Both the position numbers and the translations under genes were made by a program. Under the pieces are notes generated by a model. That model saw nothing but the letters and a program-made list of their open reading frames with translations. It ran no database searches and was not told the DNA's origin. Positions 21,280 through 32,345 of a DNA stretch of 64,000 bases are shown in pieces. Source of the DNA: Incurvaria masculella (taxonomy: Eukaryota; Arthropoda; Insecta; Lepidoptera; Incurvariidae); contig OX335642.1 of NCBI GenBank assembly GCA_946894095.1, positions 14,581,021 through 14,645,020 of the forward strand, read 5' to 3'. The number at the start of each line of letters is the position of its first letter. Positions within the stretch are counted from its first letter, which is position 1.

Positions 21280-22879
21280 CTAATGACACAGCGAGGAGAG
21301 CGCCGCCGCGGTCGCCGCGATAGCCGCCAGCAGCGCGTGCGGCGGGGGTGCGCGCGCAGCCGCGTTGCAGAGGTCCCGCGTGCACGCGCAGTAGTGGGTG
21401 AAGAGGTCGTGCGTGCCCGCGCGCCGCGCGCACCGCCCGTCCACGTGCTCGTCGCGCGCGTACCCGCACGAGCGCACGTACCGCTTCTTGCCGTATACTG
21501 GAACAGGAGGGGGGCGTCACTCGAGCATGCCATAGAATAGAATTAGCGAGCATGGAACGGCGCGTCTGCATAGGGCGGCATAGCCGGTGAGTAAGTTGGC
21601 TTACTAGGTATTTTCTCGAGTTCCAACGACACGTAACAGTACGTAAGACCTTCGTAGAGTGATATTTAGTGCAACAAAGAGCTCCATGTTGCGCGTCCCG
21701 AATTCGTAAGCGAACTGAGTGGGCAGTCTGAGTTCTCACCGAAATTGGCGTTTACGGCAAACCGATCGACTGGCGTTTTCTCCGAACTCCATACAAGTTT
21801 TTACTAGATATTCTGTAGTTTTACTTCTTCAAGCTGTCAAAGTCAAACGCGGACTTCCGATTTGTATGAAAACGCGGAGTGGACGTAAACGGCAACGTCG
21901 ACGTATTTACGGCAACGTTGAGTAAGCTGTCAAATCAAGCTCGGACTCGCAAATGTTAGTTCGCTTAACGCCCGCTGCGCGCGCTCTTCGATTTCTCCAT
22001 ACATTTGAAAACGCCAGTCGATCGGTTTGCCGTAACGCCAATTTAGGTGACAACTTAGACTACCGGCTCTGACTACATTTAGACGTTTTCCACTAATTTG
22101 TGGCTACGCTGCGGTAACAAAAACGTGATTTTTTGTGTTAAATCTTTTACGATGGTACGGAACCCTTCGTGTGCCAGTCTGACTCGCTCTTGGCTGGTTT
22201 TTATGTATGAAGATTGTGTGGATGTGTGCAAAAAGTTGCCATTTACAATTAGTTACATCACAATTAGATCTTTGTGACGTAACTTGGTGTAGTTTGACTA
22301 CCAAAAAGTTTAAATAAAAGAAATGAAAATGAAATGAAATGCTAGCCTTTTTTAGGGTTCCGTACCCAAAGGGTGAAAACGGAACCCTATTACTAAGCCT
22401 CCGCTGTCCGTCCGTCCGTCCGTCCGTCCGTCCGTCCGTCCGTCTGTCCGTCTGTCACAGGGCTGTATCTCAGTAACCGTAACAGGTAGACAGCTGAAAT
22501 TTTCACATTTTTTTTACGATGGTACGGAACCTTTCGTGTGCGAGTCCGACTCGCACTTGGCCGGTTTTTAATTTATTGTATGACATCAAATATATAATAA
22601 TGCTCGCCAATACAAAAGTAGTTTCTAACCTCCCAATTTCGGGAAGTTATATCAGAAATAGCGACGAGCAGTCGTGGAAACCCTTTAGATATTCTTTCTC
22701 TATCCTAAAATACTGACTCTCCATTATGATTGTCCGGCAGAGAGTGGGCTCGACATCTTCAAACCCCTCCGGCGGGTCTCGCAGCGAGCAGTTGACGACG
22801 CCCAGGCTGTACGGGTTGAAGTGTTCGCCGCACCGCGGGTCGTACTCGCTGTTGCAGTCGTAGCACATGATGCCGGACG
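21280..22879 (-). CDS. UPAR/Ly6-domain GPI-anchored protein, two 3' coding exons (partial gene)
   Basis: Exons: 22718-22879 (162 nt) and 21280-21497 (218 nt with stop TAG). The upstream exon opens after TTGTGATTGCAG and ends ATGGAGA before GTCAGT. The downstream exon opens after CTCCTGTTCCAG. Both borders are phase 1, so the join keeps the frame. The product has ten cysteines: 'CYDCNSEYDPRC', 'NCS', 'LCR', then 'SCGY', 'GRC', 'YCACTRDLCN'. This is the three-finger Ly6 pattern with its terminal C-N. It ends in an Ala/Leu-rich hydrophobic tail, as expected for GPI attachment at the cell surface. Insect relatives act in septate junctions, ion-channel modulation or signalling; which applies here cannot be told. 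The signal-peptide exon was not found and should lie above 22.96 kb. The intron holds two nested MITEs and a (GGAC)n repeat. Confidence 0.85.
21548..22118. mobile_element. GC-rich long-TIR MITE, interrupted copy
   Basis: The left part (21548-21714) has GAGCATGGAACGGCGCG, TTTAGTGCAACAAAGAGC and GTTGCGCGTCCCGAATTCGT. The right part (22072-22118) has GTGGCTACGCTGCGG. Both match the family member at 47479-47783. The 351-bp MITE copy 2 sits between them, so it inserted later. It lies in the Ly6 intron. Confidence 0.5.
21718..22068 (+). mobile_element. 351-bp MITE, copy 2
   Basis: Exactly 351 bp. Ends are AGTGGGCAGTCTGAGTT and inverted AGCCGGTAGTCTAAGTT, flanked by CTG at 21715-21717 and 22069-22071. 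By eye it differs from copy 3 at about five positions, so the family moved recently. It is inserted in the Ly6 intron. Confidence 0.92.
22120..22205 (+). mobile_element. (GGAC)n-core repeat, right-end fragment
   Basis: GTGATTTTTTGTGTTAAATC, TACGATGGTACGGAACCCTT, then CGTGTGCCAGTCTGACTCGC and TTGGCTGGTTTTT. This is the right end of the family, with a partly decayed terminal hairpin. Confidence 0.7.
22349..22568 (+). mobile_element. (GGAC)n-core repeat, internally deleted copy
   Basis: The left hairpin TAGGGTTCCG/CGGAACCCTA is followed by a long CCGT array (about 22405-22450), CAGGGCTGTATCTCA, and the right end with the GTGCGAGTCCGACTCGCAC hairpin and TTGGCCGGTTTTT. It lacks the TTGCCGCTATAA middle found in the 39940 copy. 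Confidence 0.85.
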
Positions 22880-22993
22880 CTGCAATCACAACAGTATCTC
22901 TATAGGCATTGACTCCAACATCCATTTCCTCCTTTTGGCACACGCTGCCTGACACTGCAATCACAATTTGGAATGGAAATGAAAATGGAGCAC

Positions 22994-23129
22994 AGAAGCC
23001 TGAGTCCGCTAATAGATGACATCACTTTTTTAGCGTTACGAGATAACAGAAAATGTGGTACAATTTTATGTGATTCTCATAACGCTAACGCTCGAAAGTG
23101 GAGTTATATATTAGCGGACTTAGGCTTCT
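22994..23129. mobile_element. 136-bp near-perfect palindromic (fold-back) MITE
   Basis: Starts AGAAGCCTGAGTCCGCTAAT and ends TTAGCGGACTTAGGCTTCT. The inner parts also pair: TTTAGCGTTACGAGA with CTCATAACGCTAA. The whole element therefore folds on itself with a short loop. It sits just upstream of the Ly6 exon on the minus strand. Confidence 0.8.
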
Positions 23130-23934
23130 GGTCCTTTATTCTGCTACATTTAGTTCTGTTCAAATTGCCGGCTGAATTAATCGTATTGAGCAGAAGCTTG
23201 AAGGGGACATATTTGCCGCCTTTCAGTGACAAGCTGACATTATTGGAGGACGAGAGTCGCATGGTTGACACATCATTACCGATGCCGGTAAGTCATGCGC
23301 ATCGCCTTTGTCGCGTGCTCAACCTGACCGTCCTCGTCAGTCCAACCGTATAGCAGCGGTGGACATGGAGCTCCATTGCGCCTTCTGCAAGGACATTGTG
23401 GTGATAGATATTCTGCATTCATAAGTAAGAACGTGCACCGTCGCCGCTTGTGCTATTATTGACTTGGCTGCTACCCAATAAGGGATTGCTCGTTGCCTGT
23501 TTAGTCATGCATGTATTGTAGAGGAAAGCACCACCCCCTCTTGTGTGTTCTGGGCCAACCACAACAGGGAGAACCCTGCCGTAGGTCGAAGCAGTCTGCA
23601 GTGTCGATAACTTACGGGCGGAGGCAACAACCCACAATCTTCACCAAGTTGCCTGCCGGCACAGTATGTGCCGGTAGCAGCGCAGATACCACCTTCCTTA
23701 CATCGTGAGTTCTCCCCGCCGATGCTGGAGCAGCCTAGGGTGTGGCGATCTCCCCCTCATCAAGATGAGTGCCGTCCGGTTTCGCGGTGTTGTTGGCACC
23801 GACGTGGGCTGACGCTAGGAGCGCGAGTAACTCTTCGGTTCGACGCTAAGACGTTGGTGCCTTTTCACCAGCCAAATTTAGACGCCCTGAGACGGTAGTA
23901 CTCCTAATGACTTCAGTGCATGTTTACGTTGCAA
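23130..23934. other. GC-rich repeat-like stretch, unclassified
   Basis: GC-richer than its surroundings between 23420 and 23900, with frameshifted frames on both strands and a (TTTA)n tail following at 23936. It is probably the 3' part of a decayed retrotransposon. I could not find RT or endonuclease motifs. Confidence 0.35.
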
Positions 23935-23935
23935 G

Positions 23936-23962
23936 TTTATTTATTTATTTATTTATTTATTC
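23936..23962 (+). repeat. (TTTA)n microsatellite
   Basis: About six and a half TTTA units. It may be the tail of the retroelement-like stretch before it. Confidence 0.85.
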
Positions 23963-24344
23963 ATGTAACAATATACCTAACATTACAGCGTAATAGCCAA
24001 GGCGTTAGGCAATTTATAAGTACAGTACACACCTTATTTAAAAACTATGCAGCTTCAAAGTAAACAGTAACTGCCTTCTGGAACTCGGCCAGAGTGCAAG
24101 CATAGATGTCTATTTTGTCAGCTATATCATTTAGAGCTGTAAGCGCACGTGTGAGCGGCGCGCGACGCAGCATGTTGGTCCGCGAGGAGGGCAGCGCGAA
24201 GTGAGGGTGAGAGCGCGCGCGACTGTAATTGTCTGGGGCGAACAGATTAACACTCTCTAGCACTGAAAAATTTTGCGCGTGTCCTATTACTAATTTAAAC
24301 ACATATTTTGTTAACGCAACATTTCGGCGTACTTCTAGTAACAG

Positions 24345-24695
24345 AGTGGGCAGTCTGAGTTCTCACCGAAATTGGCGTTTACGTCAAACCGATCGACTGG
24401 CGTTTTCTCCAAACTCCATACAAGTTTTTACTAGATATTCTGTGGTTTTACTTCTTCAAGCTGTCAAAGTCAAACGCGGACTTCCGATTTGTATGAAAAC
24501 GCGGAGTGGACGTAAACGGCAACGTCGACGTATTTACGGCAACGTTGAGTAAGCTGTCAAATCAAGCTCGGACTCGCAAATGTTAGTTCGCTTAACGCCC
24601 GCTGCGCGCGCTCTTCAATTTCTCCATACAATTGAAAACGCCAGTCGATCGGTTTGCCGTAACGCCAATTTAGGTGACAACTTAGACTACCGGCT
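24345..24695 (+). mobile_element. 351-bp MITE, copy 3
   Basis: Again exactly 351 bp with the same inverted ends. It is flanked by CAG at 24342-24344 and CTG at 24696-24698, which fits a 3-bp CWG target site. The 107-codon frame ending inside it is a shadow. Confidence 0.92.
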
Positions 24696-25018
24696 CTGGT
24701 ATCCCACCATTCCTAGAATAAATTTTGTTGGATATGTATTCGGATAAATCGGATAAAAACCATAATTCTTTTTATAAAGGAACCTCAAAAACTTTTTTTG
24801 CACTCTTTCAAGCATGGCAGTATATTTAGCCTCATGAGGGTTCCATATCATTCCGTTGGATTCTAAGTTGAGTGATTTATCATTTCGTGTGCCGCAGCTC
24901 TGTCGGACTAATGCTGGTTACCGTGTTCCCATTAGCAGAATGTGCGATAACTTTAATAATGTATCTGGATATAAACTTTTTCAGAAAAAAATGTTTTAAG
25001 AAAAAGTTATTAATTAAG

Positions 25019-25080
25019 TATTAAATTCAGTATCACGACAAAAGTATTGCTGCTGTGTTGTCATGATACTGAATTTAATA
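25019..25080. repeat. 62-bp hairpin
   Basis: The arm TATTAAATTCAGTATCA plus CGACA pairs with TGTCA plus TGATACTGAATTTAATA around a loop of about 17 nt. The stem is about 22 bp with one bulge. It could be a small fold-back element or a hairpin transcript; no neighbour shows it is expressed. Confidence 0.75.
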
Positions 25081-25349
25081 AATAAAATATTTTTGTATGT
25101 TTTTGATTTTGGTAATAGCTATTGAGATTTTACGCATTTGGTTTTAGGCATTATTAATTTATTTAACGTTTTTTCCTTCCTAATTAATTTTTTTTTGTTT
25201 TTCTAATGTTACTCGTGAAGTACGGTGATGTGTATACATATACAATAATCTGTTTCCTATGTTATCTTATTTGTTACTAAATTATACACCTGTTGGTATT
25301 TCCAATAAATAAAATAATAACTCTCAAGTTTTTAGAGCGCTTATAAATT

Positions 25350-25522
25350 ATGAACGAACGATGGTCGAAGCGGCAATGAAAATTGTCCGTGTTTTCCAAT
25401 TCAATGTAGCCGAACAATATAAGGAAGGTCCTGGCATGGCCCCAAGTTCCCATGTGGTGTGTTAGGCTAAAATCTGACGGTCAGTATCATATGAGCCATC
25501 CATGTCCAGTTACATAAAAAAG
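25350..25522 (+). mobile_element. SINE body/tail fragment
   Basis: AACGATGGTCGAAGCGGCAA, GTCCGTGTTTTCCAATTCAA, AATATAAGGAAGGTCCTGGC, then GAGCCATCCATGTCCAGTTA and a short A run. The head is missing. The CAATATAAGGAAGG variant groups it with the 5S-headed copies. Confidence 0.82.
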
Positions 25523-27064
25523 GGATCCCCATTTAATATTGTCGCCTGCTGCGGCAAATGTTCCAAAATTTCACACTCCAGGACTCGTGGAATTGTTACA
25601 CGGGGCAGAAGTATAGCCGGAATGGCGCTGCTTGGCCACGTGATAACGGTACGGCTCGCACTATTCCCGCTCCTCCAGAAGAGGGTACATGTTGGACTGT
25701 CCCATCTCACTTCGCTATCGTTAATCATCAATTATGTCGCCATCTATATATTGTTGAGCAACTGATTATCGTTTCGAATCACTCCAATTATCAGGAATAA
25801 GCACTGAAGAGGGGAATAAGTATGTAAATTAATATTTTGTGTAGAATTTTTTTTTGAGGCGGTTTAGATAATACCCTAATTATTTAATCCACTTTCACCC
25901 GGCATCACCTCGATACCGCTGCAAATAAGGACTCACTTATAGGTCTTCATACACTTCAAACTGTGTATAGTGCAGCCGTTATGTGTTGGGCGACTGCCAC
26001 AGCACCTTTCAAAGCGGTTTGTATGTGGTGGGCGAGTCACAGAAAATTTAACAAGCTCTGCGTTAGACTTGACCTGCTTTGCATCAACTTTTTCCTAGAT
26101 GCGGATGTATCCTAGATAAGATGTGGATGTATTGCAATAGGTTTATAGGTTATATTTTTATGCGTTTGATGTATACGACATTACCGTATGTCATGAATTA
26201 GAGTTATATGTAATCCGATTTTGACGAGGAAACTCTGTAATTTGTTTTAACCTCACTGCTCACCTCTCCGGTAGTTTGGCTTGATGATAAGGCGCTTATG
26301 GTTGATCCAAACCGAATCCACGTAAAGTACGATATCCATTTGTATCAAAGAGAGAAGGGGGGGGGGGGGGGCAGGACACAGATGGATGGTTATATTTATC
26401 GTTTTGGGTAATGGAACGGCGAGGCTTAAAACCAGCGTCATTGATTTATGCACCTATTTTCCCATTTTCAATGACATATGCTGCCCCTGGATCCGATTTA
26501 TCGATTATCGCATTGTTAATTACCTTGTACTAGTTTGTCTCTAAGATTACTTTATTAAATTTTTGTTATTTTAAATTTAAGTTATTTTATATTATGCTTT
26601 TTTTTCTCTATTGCTGTTTGTTTTTTTAAGGTTTACATATAGTCGTATTTTTTGGTTATTTCATTTCATTTCAAATGTATAATTTTTTTCAACAAAATAA
26701 CGAGGAGGAAAGGAATGTGCTCATTCATGCTCATTCACTAAAATATCTCAGTTTAGACAGAAATGAAACCTATCAGTTACGATAATTGACTTTCTTACAT
26801 TTTAATTTTATTAACCTGGTTATCAACACGGTTAAAATTGTCAAATTCGATGGTTAAATTTAAATGTGACTAAATGGAAACGCATGGATTTTTATCCCTT
26901 ATTTCACCCCATCTAACCTATATCCGGAAACCCCACCGCAGATAATCAGAGCACCCCCTTGTAGTTGACGTTAGGGTTTCACGAACGGTTTCTCAGGGTC
27001 TATAAGGTCAGCCGGTTTTTCACAAAAAAACTAGAGACGAGGAGCTAGGAGTAGGAAACTCCGA
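25523..27064. other. Unassigned DNA
   Basis: A 15-G homopolymer lies at 26357-26371. Overlapping frames near 25502-25800 lack family features. The rest is AT-rich. Confidence 0.45.
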
Positions 27065-27260
27065 AGGGATGTTGAGTCGCATTGTGTTTTATCATCTTTA
27101 CCAAAACGCAACACCTCCGTTCACTTTATACCATCGCTCAACGCGCATAGCAGGCAGGGAATGTCATAGGGTCAGTAAATTGTACAATAAATTCCCCCTA
27201 AAACTCACCCTTTTCAATCTTCAACAAAAACAATATGCCGAAGGCTGCTAAACTGAGACT
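27065..27260 (+). pseudogene. LINE 3'-end fragment
   Basis: Frames give 'VFYHLYQNATPPFTLYHR' and 'SKLYNKFPL', decayed versions of the C-terminal ORF2 segment in the fragments at 31640 and 53130 ('...LHRLYHG', 'YNELPSEVFP'). Confidence 0.45.
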
Positions 27261-27930
27261 ATTTTTCAAACGTAAGGACATCATGGAACTGCAAACACAA
27301 TACGCGCCTTTCAGTGAAACTGCCGCGAGGTAGTGCTATTTCAGAGCTTCAGAAGCCCTACCAATGCGTTTGTCGGCGCCAAGAACTTTAAAAAGGAATG
27401 GTCTAGATGCCTGGCGACCGGCGGCGGACGTGCCGCGTCGCGTCGTCGTGGTGTGCTTGCCCAAAGGTGCGAACCCATGCAACGAGCCCACAGTAATGTA
27501 CTGCGCACACGGCTCGCTGTGATATAAAATTAAAGTTTGTCGGATTAATTCGTCAAAAACTAGAGAACTTTGAGAAATTACAAGCATTCTATCTTATCAT
27601 CTGTGAATATTTCAATAAATTATTTTCGGTATTTCTTTGCAGATAATATTCATAAGGTTTGATTGTGCACACAACCACAAATGCAATATTGTATCTTAAT
27701 GGTATCACTAAATTTCACATGGCAATGGGGGTAGAAAGAAAATAATTAAAATCTATTTTATACAAGAGAAAAATTCTAATCCTACCTACCTACCCCAAAC
27801 TGTTACTTTTCGAACCAACCTCGGTGCAGCAACTTCAAACTCAACATAAAAGTGGTTATTGTTGCAACCAAGAACAATTGTACAATAATTTAATCATCAA
27901 GGATTAAGAGAGTAGCTGCAGTGCCATTCA
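27261..27930. other. Unassigned DNA with a GC-rich patch
   Basis: 27400-27530 is GC-rich (GGCGACCGGCGGCGGACG) but shows no conserved domain, no splice sites I would trust and no repeat partner. Confidence 0.35.
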
Positions 27931-28390
27931 GTGCTCAGTGCTCCATCATTCAAGCAAGGGTGGACCCTGGACCTGTGCACTAGGTTTGTCAAGGAAAACC
28001 CAACTCAAGAAGCCGACAGGAGAACCAGCACCTGGATTATTTGGAGGTACCGATTAAAAGAAAATGTATACAGTCCACTCCCTATTCTAAGTCTCCGAAC
28101 GAAACACTTTGTAAAACCCCTAAACCGTTATGGCGACGCTTTCAGTGATAGCGAAGAAGGAGCATCTCGCGTCCATTCGTTTTTTAACGTTCTTGGCCGG
28201 CGACAAGTTGTTGAATAGGTATCATGAGTTGAATGAGGTCGAGTTTAATTATTTATTTTTAAATATAAAACATGTTTATACTGAACGGAGTAGGCTCAAT
28301 CACTTTGGTCTGGCACCTACACACGGTTTAGTGCCTTTCGATGCAAAGAACACCTTCATGGTGCGTAAGCGTGCTCCCAGACAACGCTAA
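27931..28390 (+). other. Unidentified overlapping open frames
   Basis: Two plus-strand frames (27931-28218 and 28130-28390) have balanced, charged composition, for example 'TQEADRRTSTWIIWRYRLKE' and 'LNRYHELNEVEFNYLFLNIK'. They overlap in different frames. No domain was recognised. It might be a decayed transposon ORF with one frameshift or a real unannotated exon. Confidence 0.3.
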
Positions 28391-28463
28391 TTTCGAAGGT
28401 AAGAATATGCGGGGTCGCGAATTTTTACGCGCAATTTCGTGTTTCCGCAAGAATAAAACTCAT

Positions 28464-28562
28464 GAGCGCCATCTGTTGGCGCAGTAGCATATTGCTTTGC
28501 AATGAGCAGACTATCCAATTGCTGGGAATGTTTAACTGTAAATGTATAGATGGCGGTAGCTC
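28464..28562. repeat. ~99-bp element with GAGCGCCATCTGT / ATAGATGGCGGTAGCTC ends
   Basis: GAGCGCCATCTGTTGGC at the left and TATAGATGGCGGTAGCTC at the right are imperfect inverted repeats. A second copy of the same design is 350 bp away. Confidence 0.6.
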
Positions 28563-28813
28563 ATACACACTTACGAAAAAGGAAAACTGATGTTTTGGTT
28601 TATGACCAGTAAAAGTTCGTCAAAGTTCTAGTAACCAGTTAAAAAAAATATTAGGTGACACTTTAATAACTCTAAATAAATTGATAATAAAATATGTCTA
28701 AATTTTCTTCTAGCAAACCAATGTACGCACAATTCAAAAAGAAAAATATTAGGCCAGAACATCTATGACCTTTCGAGATAAAAAAAAATATTGTCAGGAA
28801 ACGTTCGGTTTAC

Positions 28814-28900
28814 GAGCGCCATCTGTGTGAACAATGGGATATTACAATGCCACTTCCAGAGACTAGGAGTCCACCTGTACATGCATAGATGGCGTCTGCT
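28814..28900. repeat. ~87-bp element with GAGCGCCATCTGT / ATAGATGGCGTCTGCT ends
   Basis: Begins GAGCGCCATCTGTGTGAACA and ends GCATAGATGGCGTCTGCT, with the same ends and length class as 28464-28562 but a diverged centre. Confidence 0.6.
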
Positions 28901-31639
28901 AAACAACTTTTGGTTGGGTCCTAAATAATGTCCGAAAATGTTCGAACCAAAACGGGGAAGGCCTTTTTTCAGATGGGGATGAACCCTCTGTCTAATCGGT
29001 ATTTGTGTTCTTCTGTGACATGTTTTAAACATATTCTCATGTAAATTTGTTAAAAACACCATCCTTTCTCAAGTTATTAATTCTTTTTTTTAGCTTTTTA
29101 ACACTTTTTTGCGCCTTCTGCTGCGAATTAGTGACCTATATTTTTCTGACAAAAACATTACTTTCTAGGCATTAATGTAATATTTTATTAAGGGCCTGGT
29201 ACTAGCCAAATCGCAAAGTTAGACGAGGCACCCCAAGTAAACTAACTAAGTCTGACGATTATAAGTGTCATCCTTACAATATATGATTCCTTGTCTAGTA
29301 ATCGAATGATTTTCGTTAATTTATGTTTCCTTTTTCTATACAAAATACATTGCGGAAACGGTGTCCATTTCCGAACTTTTTTGACTAAATGTAGAAATCT
29401 AAAAGCAAATGGAATTTTTTGTTTATGCATATATGCTGTTTTTGCTTATATCTAGAAATCGAATGACTTTCAGATTTCTAATGAGAAAAATCAACTTTTT
29501 TTATTTTTATTATTATTTAAATAAATGATGGAATAAAAAAATATTAACAATCCATTATCAGTCTGGAGTTCTATTTGGATTTGCTGAAGCGTTTCACTAC
29601 ATATTATTACATTTGTTAAAAAGTGCATTTGTATGGCGCGATTAGTTGGCTAGTCCTAGCGCCTTAACTTCTCTACATTACCGACGACTTTAACTTCTCT
29701 ACATTATTAGCCGTCAACCGACAAATAAAGTTTTCGCATGCTAGGTCTATGGTTTTACAAAAGTAGTATTTTGTTTACATTGCGGTGCGTTTCAAAAACT
29801 CACTCAAATATGGCAAAATTGAACATAGAAGTATTTTAAAATATGAATAATCAATGTTTTTAAAAATCTATTAGTTTTTGGGGAAAATTACCTTCCTTTT
29901 GTAATTTAGATCCCCTAGACGTAATAATAGAAAGGGTAGAGACGAAAGTAGGTTACTATTGGAATTACTACTCCACCAGTTTATCTGTATTAGAGTGCAA
30001 AGCCCGAATGTGAAGGAAGTAGATGTTGTTGTGCTCAAAATCATTGCTCATCCGCAACGCCGCCGGGAAATAGAACTGTCCGCCGGCAGGTGCTTTTTTC
30101 CTCATAAGGTCATCTTCAAGCGTAATTAGAACAAGCTCAATAGCTCAGCAATAGTCAGCAAATCCGCTGGCATGGTGCCTCGCTGAGTGTAATTTCGCGA
30201 GGCGAGGTGTATTTGGCTTTTCTGAGTACCTTTTGGTATCTCAGAACGCAGCCACCCATGCTGGTACTTCATTTCAAAAAAATATAACTATAATGATATG
30301 ATGGTATGAAAGAGAAGATACCTCTTTTAGATCAAAAGCTTGTTTTATAGCAGTGGCAAATACTTTTGTAAACTTAGACTAAGTAGACGTTGAAAAAAAA
30401 ATCTAGCGGAGTTTCTTGCTAGTTCTTCTTAGCTGGAATTGCTGAACTGGCTAATGATAAAATAATTATAAAATATGACAAATTCGAGTGCATTGTACTA
30501 TCTATGGATGATGAAAAAAACAATCAAAATAACAATAACAATTAAAGCATTCGTTTATTTGATTTTATGAAACTGAAATAAATGTTTCATATTGTAACGA
30601 TGCTGAACTTAAATCCATTGAGCTACGCGTTGCGCATACCTCGTGTAATAATGTGTTTTAATTTGAAATCAATGGCGGCATGTGATAAATTGGATAGCAT
30701 GTTCTGCGTGCTAGACGACGGTGTTTTCTTCCACCTGACTGCGGCACGGAGGCGGCGAGGTCTGCCGATCCCGAAAGTGAATCGAACCCTCGTCCGCGGC
30801 CTGCGCACGCGCCGACTCGCCGCCTCCGCCTCCGTCGCCAGGCCTTCTCAACTGTTTTACCATATGTGATAAAACCTATCAAGAATTACATAAAAAACGC
30901 AAAGAAAGACGGAATATCGGAATACCGCAACAGGCGACAGAATTGTATGAAAGGGCTTTTATTACCTTTTACATATCACTGAATTTGAGAACACAATGCA
31001 CCAGCGACTTATAGTTTTATCTTTAAATTATAGCTAGACCATCAATCTATATATTTACTTTCTGGTGTACCGGAATTTGTCGTGATTATTTATAAACATA
31101 ATTTTAAATATTTACGTCTTTATTAAACTGAAAATAATCGGCTCTTATCACGCCCTTAAAAAGTCATTTCATTTATAAAACAAACAAGAATATTTTGTTC
31201 GCTGACCCAACAATATGTATATGCTTTTGAGATATTAGCCAAGTTTCGTATTCATCGCCAATTAATACGCAAAATATAAAACATAATAAATTAATCATTA
31301 CGCATTTTTAAACTTAGTTTAAATTAGTGGATAAATCGGCCTATACTAATTGATTTGGAGTTTAAAGATGTCAACTGTATTATCTTATCTAAAATAGTAT
31401 TGCTATAAATCAACGAACTCTTACCAAAAGGGAAAAGTAGACTGAAAAGTCTTTATAGCGAAATATGTAAGAATTTAACTTTCAGACGAGAATTAGTAAA
31501 AAATTTAGGTCCGTAAGCACTTTGACTCCCAATAACAAGATTTATTGTTATTATAATGTGATTGGCCAAAACTAAGTCCATATTTCCAACTCAATATATT
31601 TATTTATTTCTTCGTCGAACATATTCTCAAGATTACAAA
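28901..31639. other. Unassigned DNA with a GC-rich island at 30.70-30.86 kb
   Basis: Mostly AT-rich. The island at 30700-30860 is CpG-rich. On the minus strand it carries GAGGGTTCGATTCAC (B-box-like), and downstream (minus) CACGAGGTATGC could be a donor. No signal peptide or domain was found. A promoter, a decayed tRNA-type SINE head or chance are all possible. Confidence 0.35.
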
Positions 31640-32345
31640 CTATGCGAGAACGACCACATAGGGATCCTTGGTGTTGAACTGACGCTTGACCTAAATTTCG
31701 GACGTCATATCGAGGATAAACCCAAGCTCGCCTCAAAAAAGGTTGAAGTCCTAAACAGGGTGCGCCAGTGTTGCACTCCTGACCACCACTCCTGACACTG
31801 CTTCTTTACAAGGCGCATATAAGGTCTTGGGTGGAGTATTGTTCGCATTTGTGGGACGGCTCAGCTAAGCACCTGCTTGGCTCTCTGCACTCGATACAGC
31901 GTCGGGCCGTGCGTCTCGTCGACGACCCCGAGATATCCCCAAAATGTGGAGACCCTCCAACTCAGAAGGGATGTAGGGTCTCTCTCTGTCTTACATCGTC
32001 TTTACCATGGATAATGCTCGTTGGAGCTGCATAACGTTTTTCCTACGTCCCTTTTCTACCTTCGGTCAACGTGGAACAGGGAGAAAATGCACAAATTCAC
32101 AGTCGACATTCCAAAAATAAGAACCCACCGATCCTCTAGATCCTTTATCCATAGGATCACTAAACAAATATAATGAACTCCCTTCTGAGGTATTTCCCCC
32201 ATATTACAACCTGGGGTCTTTCAAACGTGGTGTGAAGAAGCCCCTGGCCGGCCGGCATGGTTTTTGCAGCCCCCCTGAATGTTGGAAAACCCATGGGCGT
32301 CGTTTAGGTCCTGTCGTACGCCACATGCCGAGCTTAACATAAAAA
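31640..32345 (+). pseudogene. LINE ORF2 C-terminal region and 3' end
   Basis: Frameshifted translation gives 'LGVELTLDLNFGRHIEDK', 'VEYCSHLWDGSAKHLLGS', 'LHSIQRRAVRLVDDPE', then 'RTHRSSRSFIHRI' and 'YNELPSEVFPPYYNLGSFKR', which is the classic RT-distal end of LINE ORF2. This is the longest copy of the 3'-end family in the window. It is dead by several frameshifts and stops. Confidence 0.85.

Noticed and set aside
21187..21540. Plus-strand 117-codon Arg/Ala-rich frame and the longer minus frames over the same DNA
   Set aside because: Antisense or frame shadows of the GC-rich terminal Ly6 exon.
30658..30882. Minus-strand frame in a GC island as the missing Ly6 signal-peptide exon
   Set aside because: No hydrophobic signal sequence after any ATG and the donor phase is not convincing.
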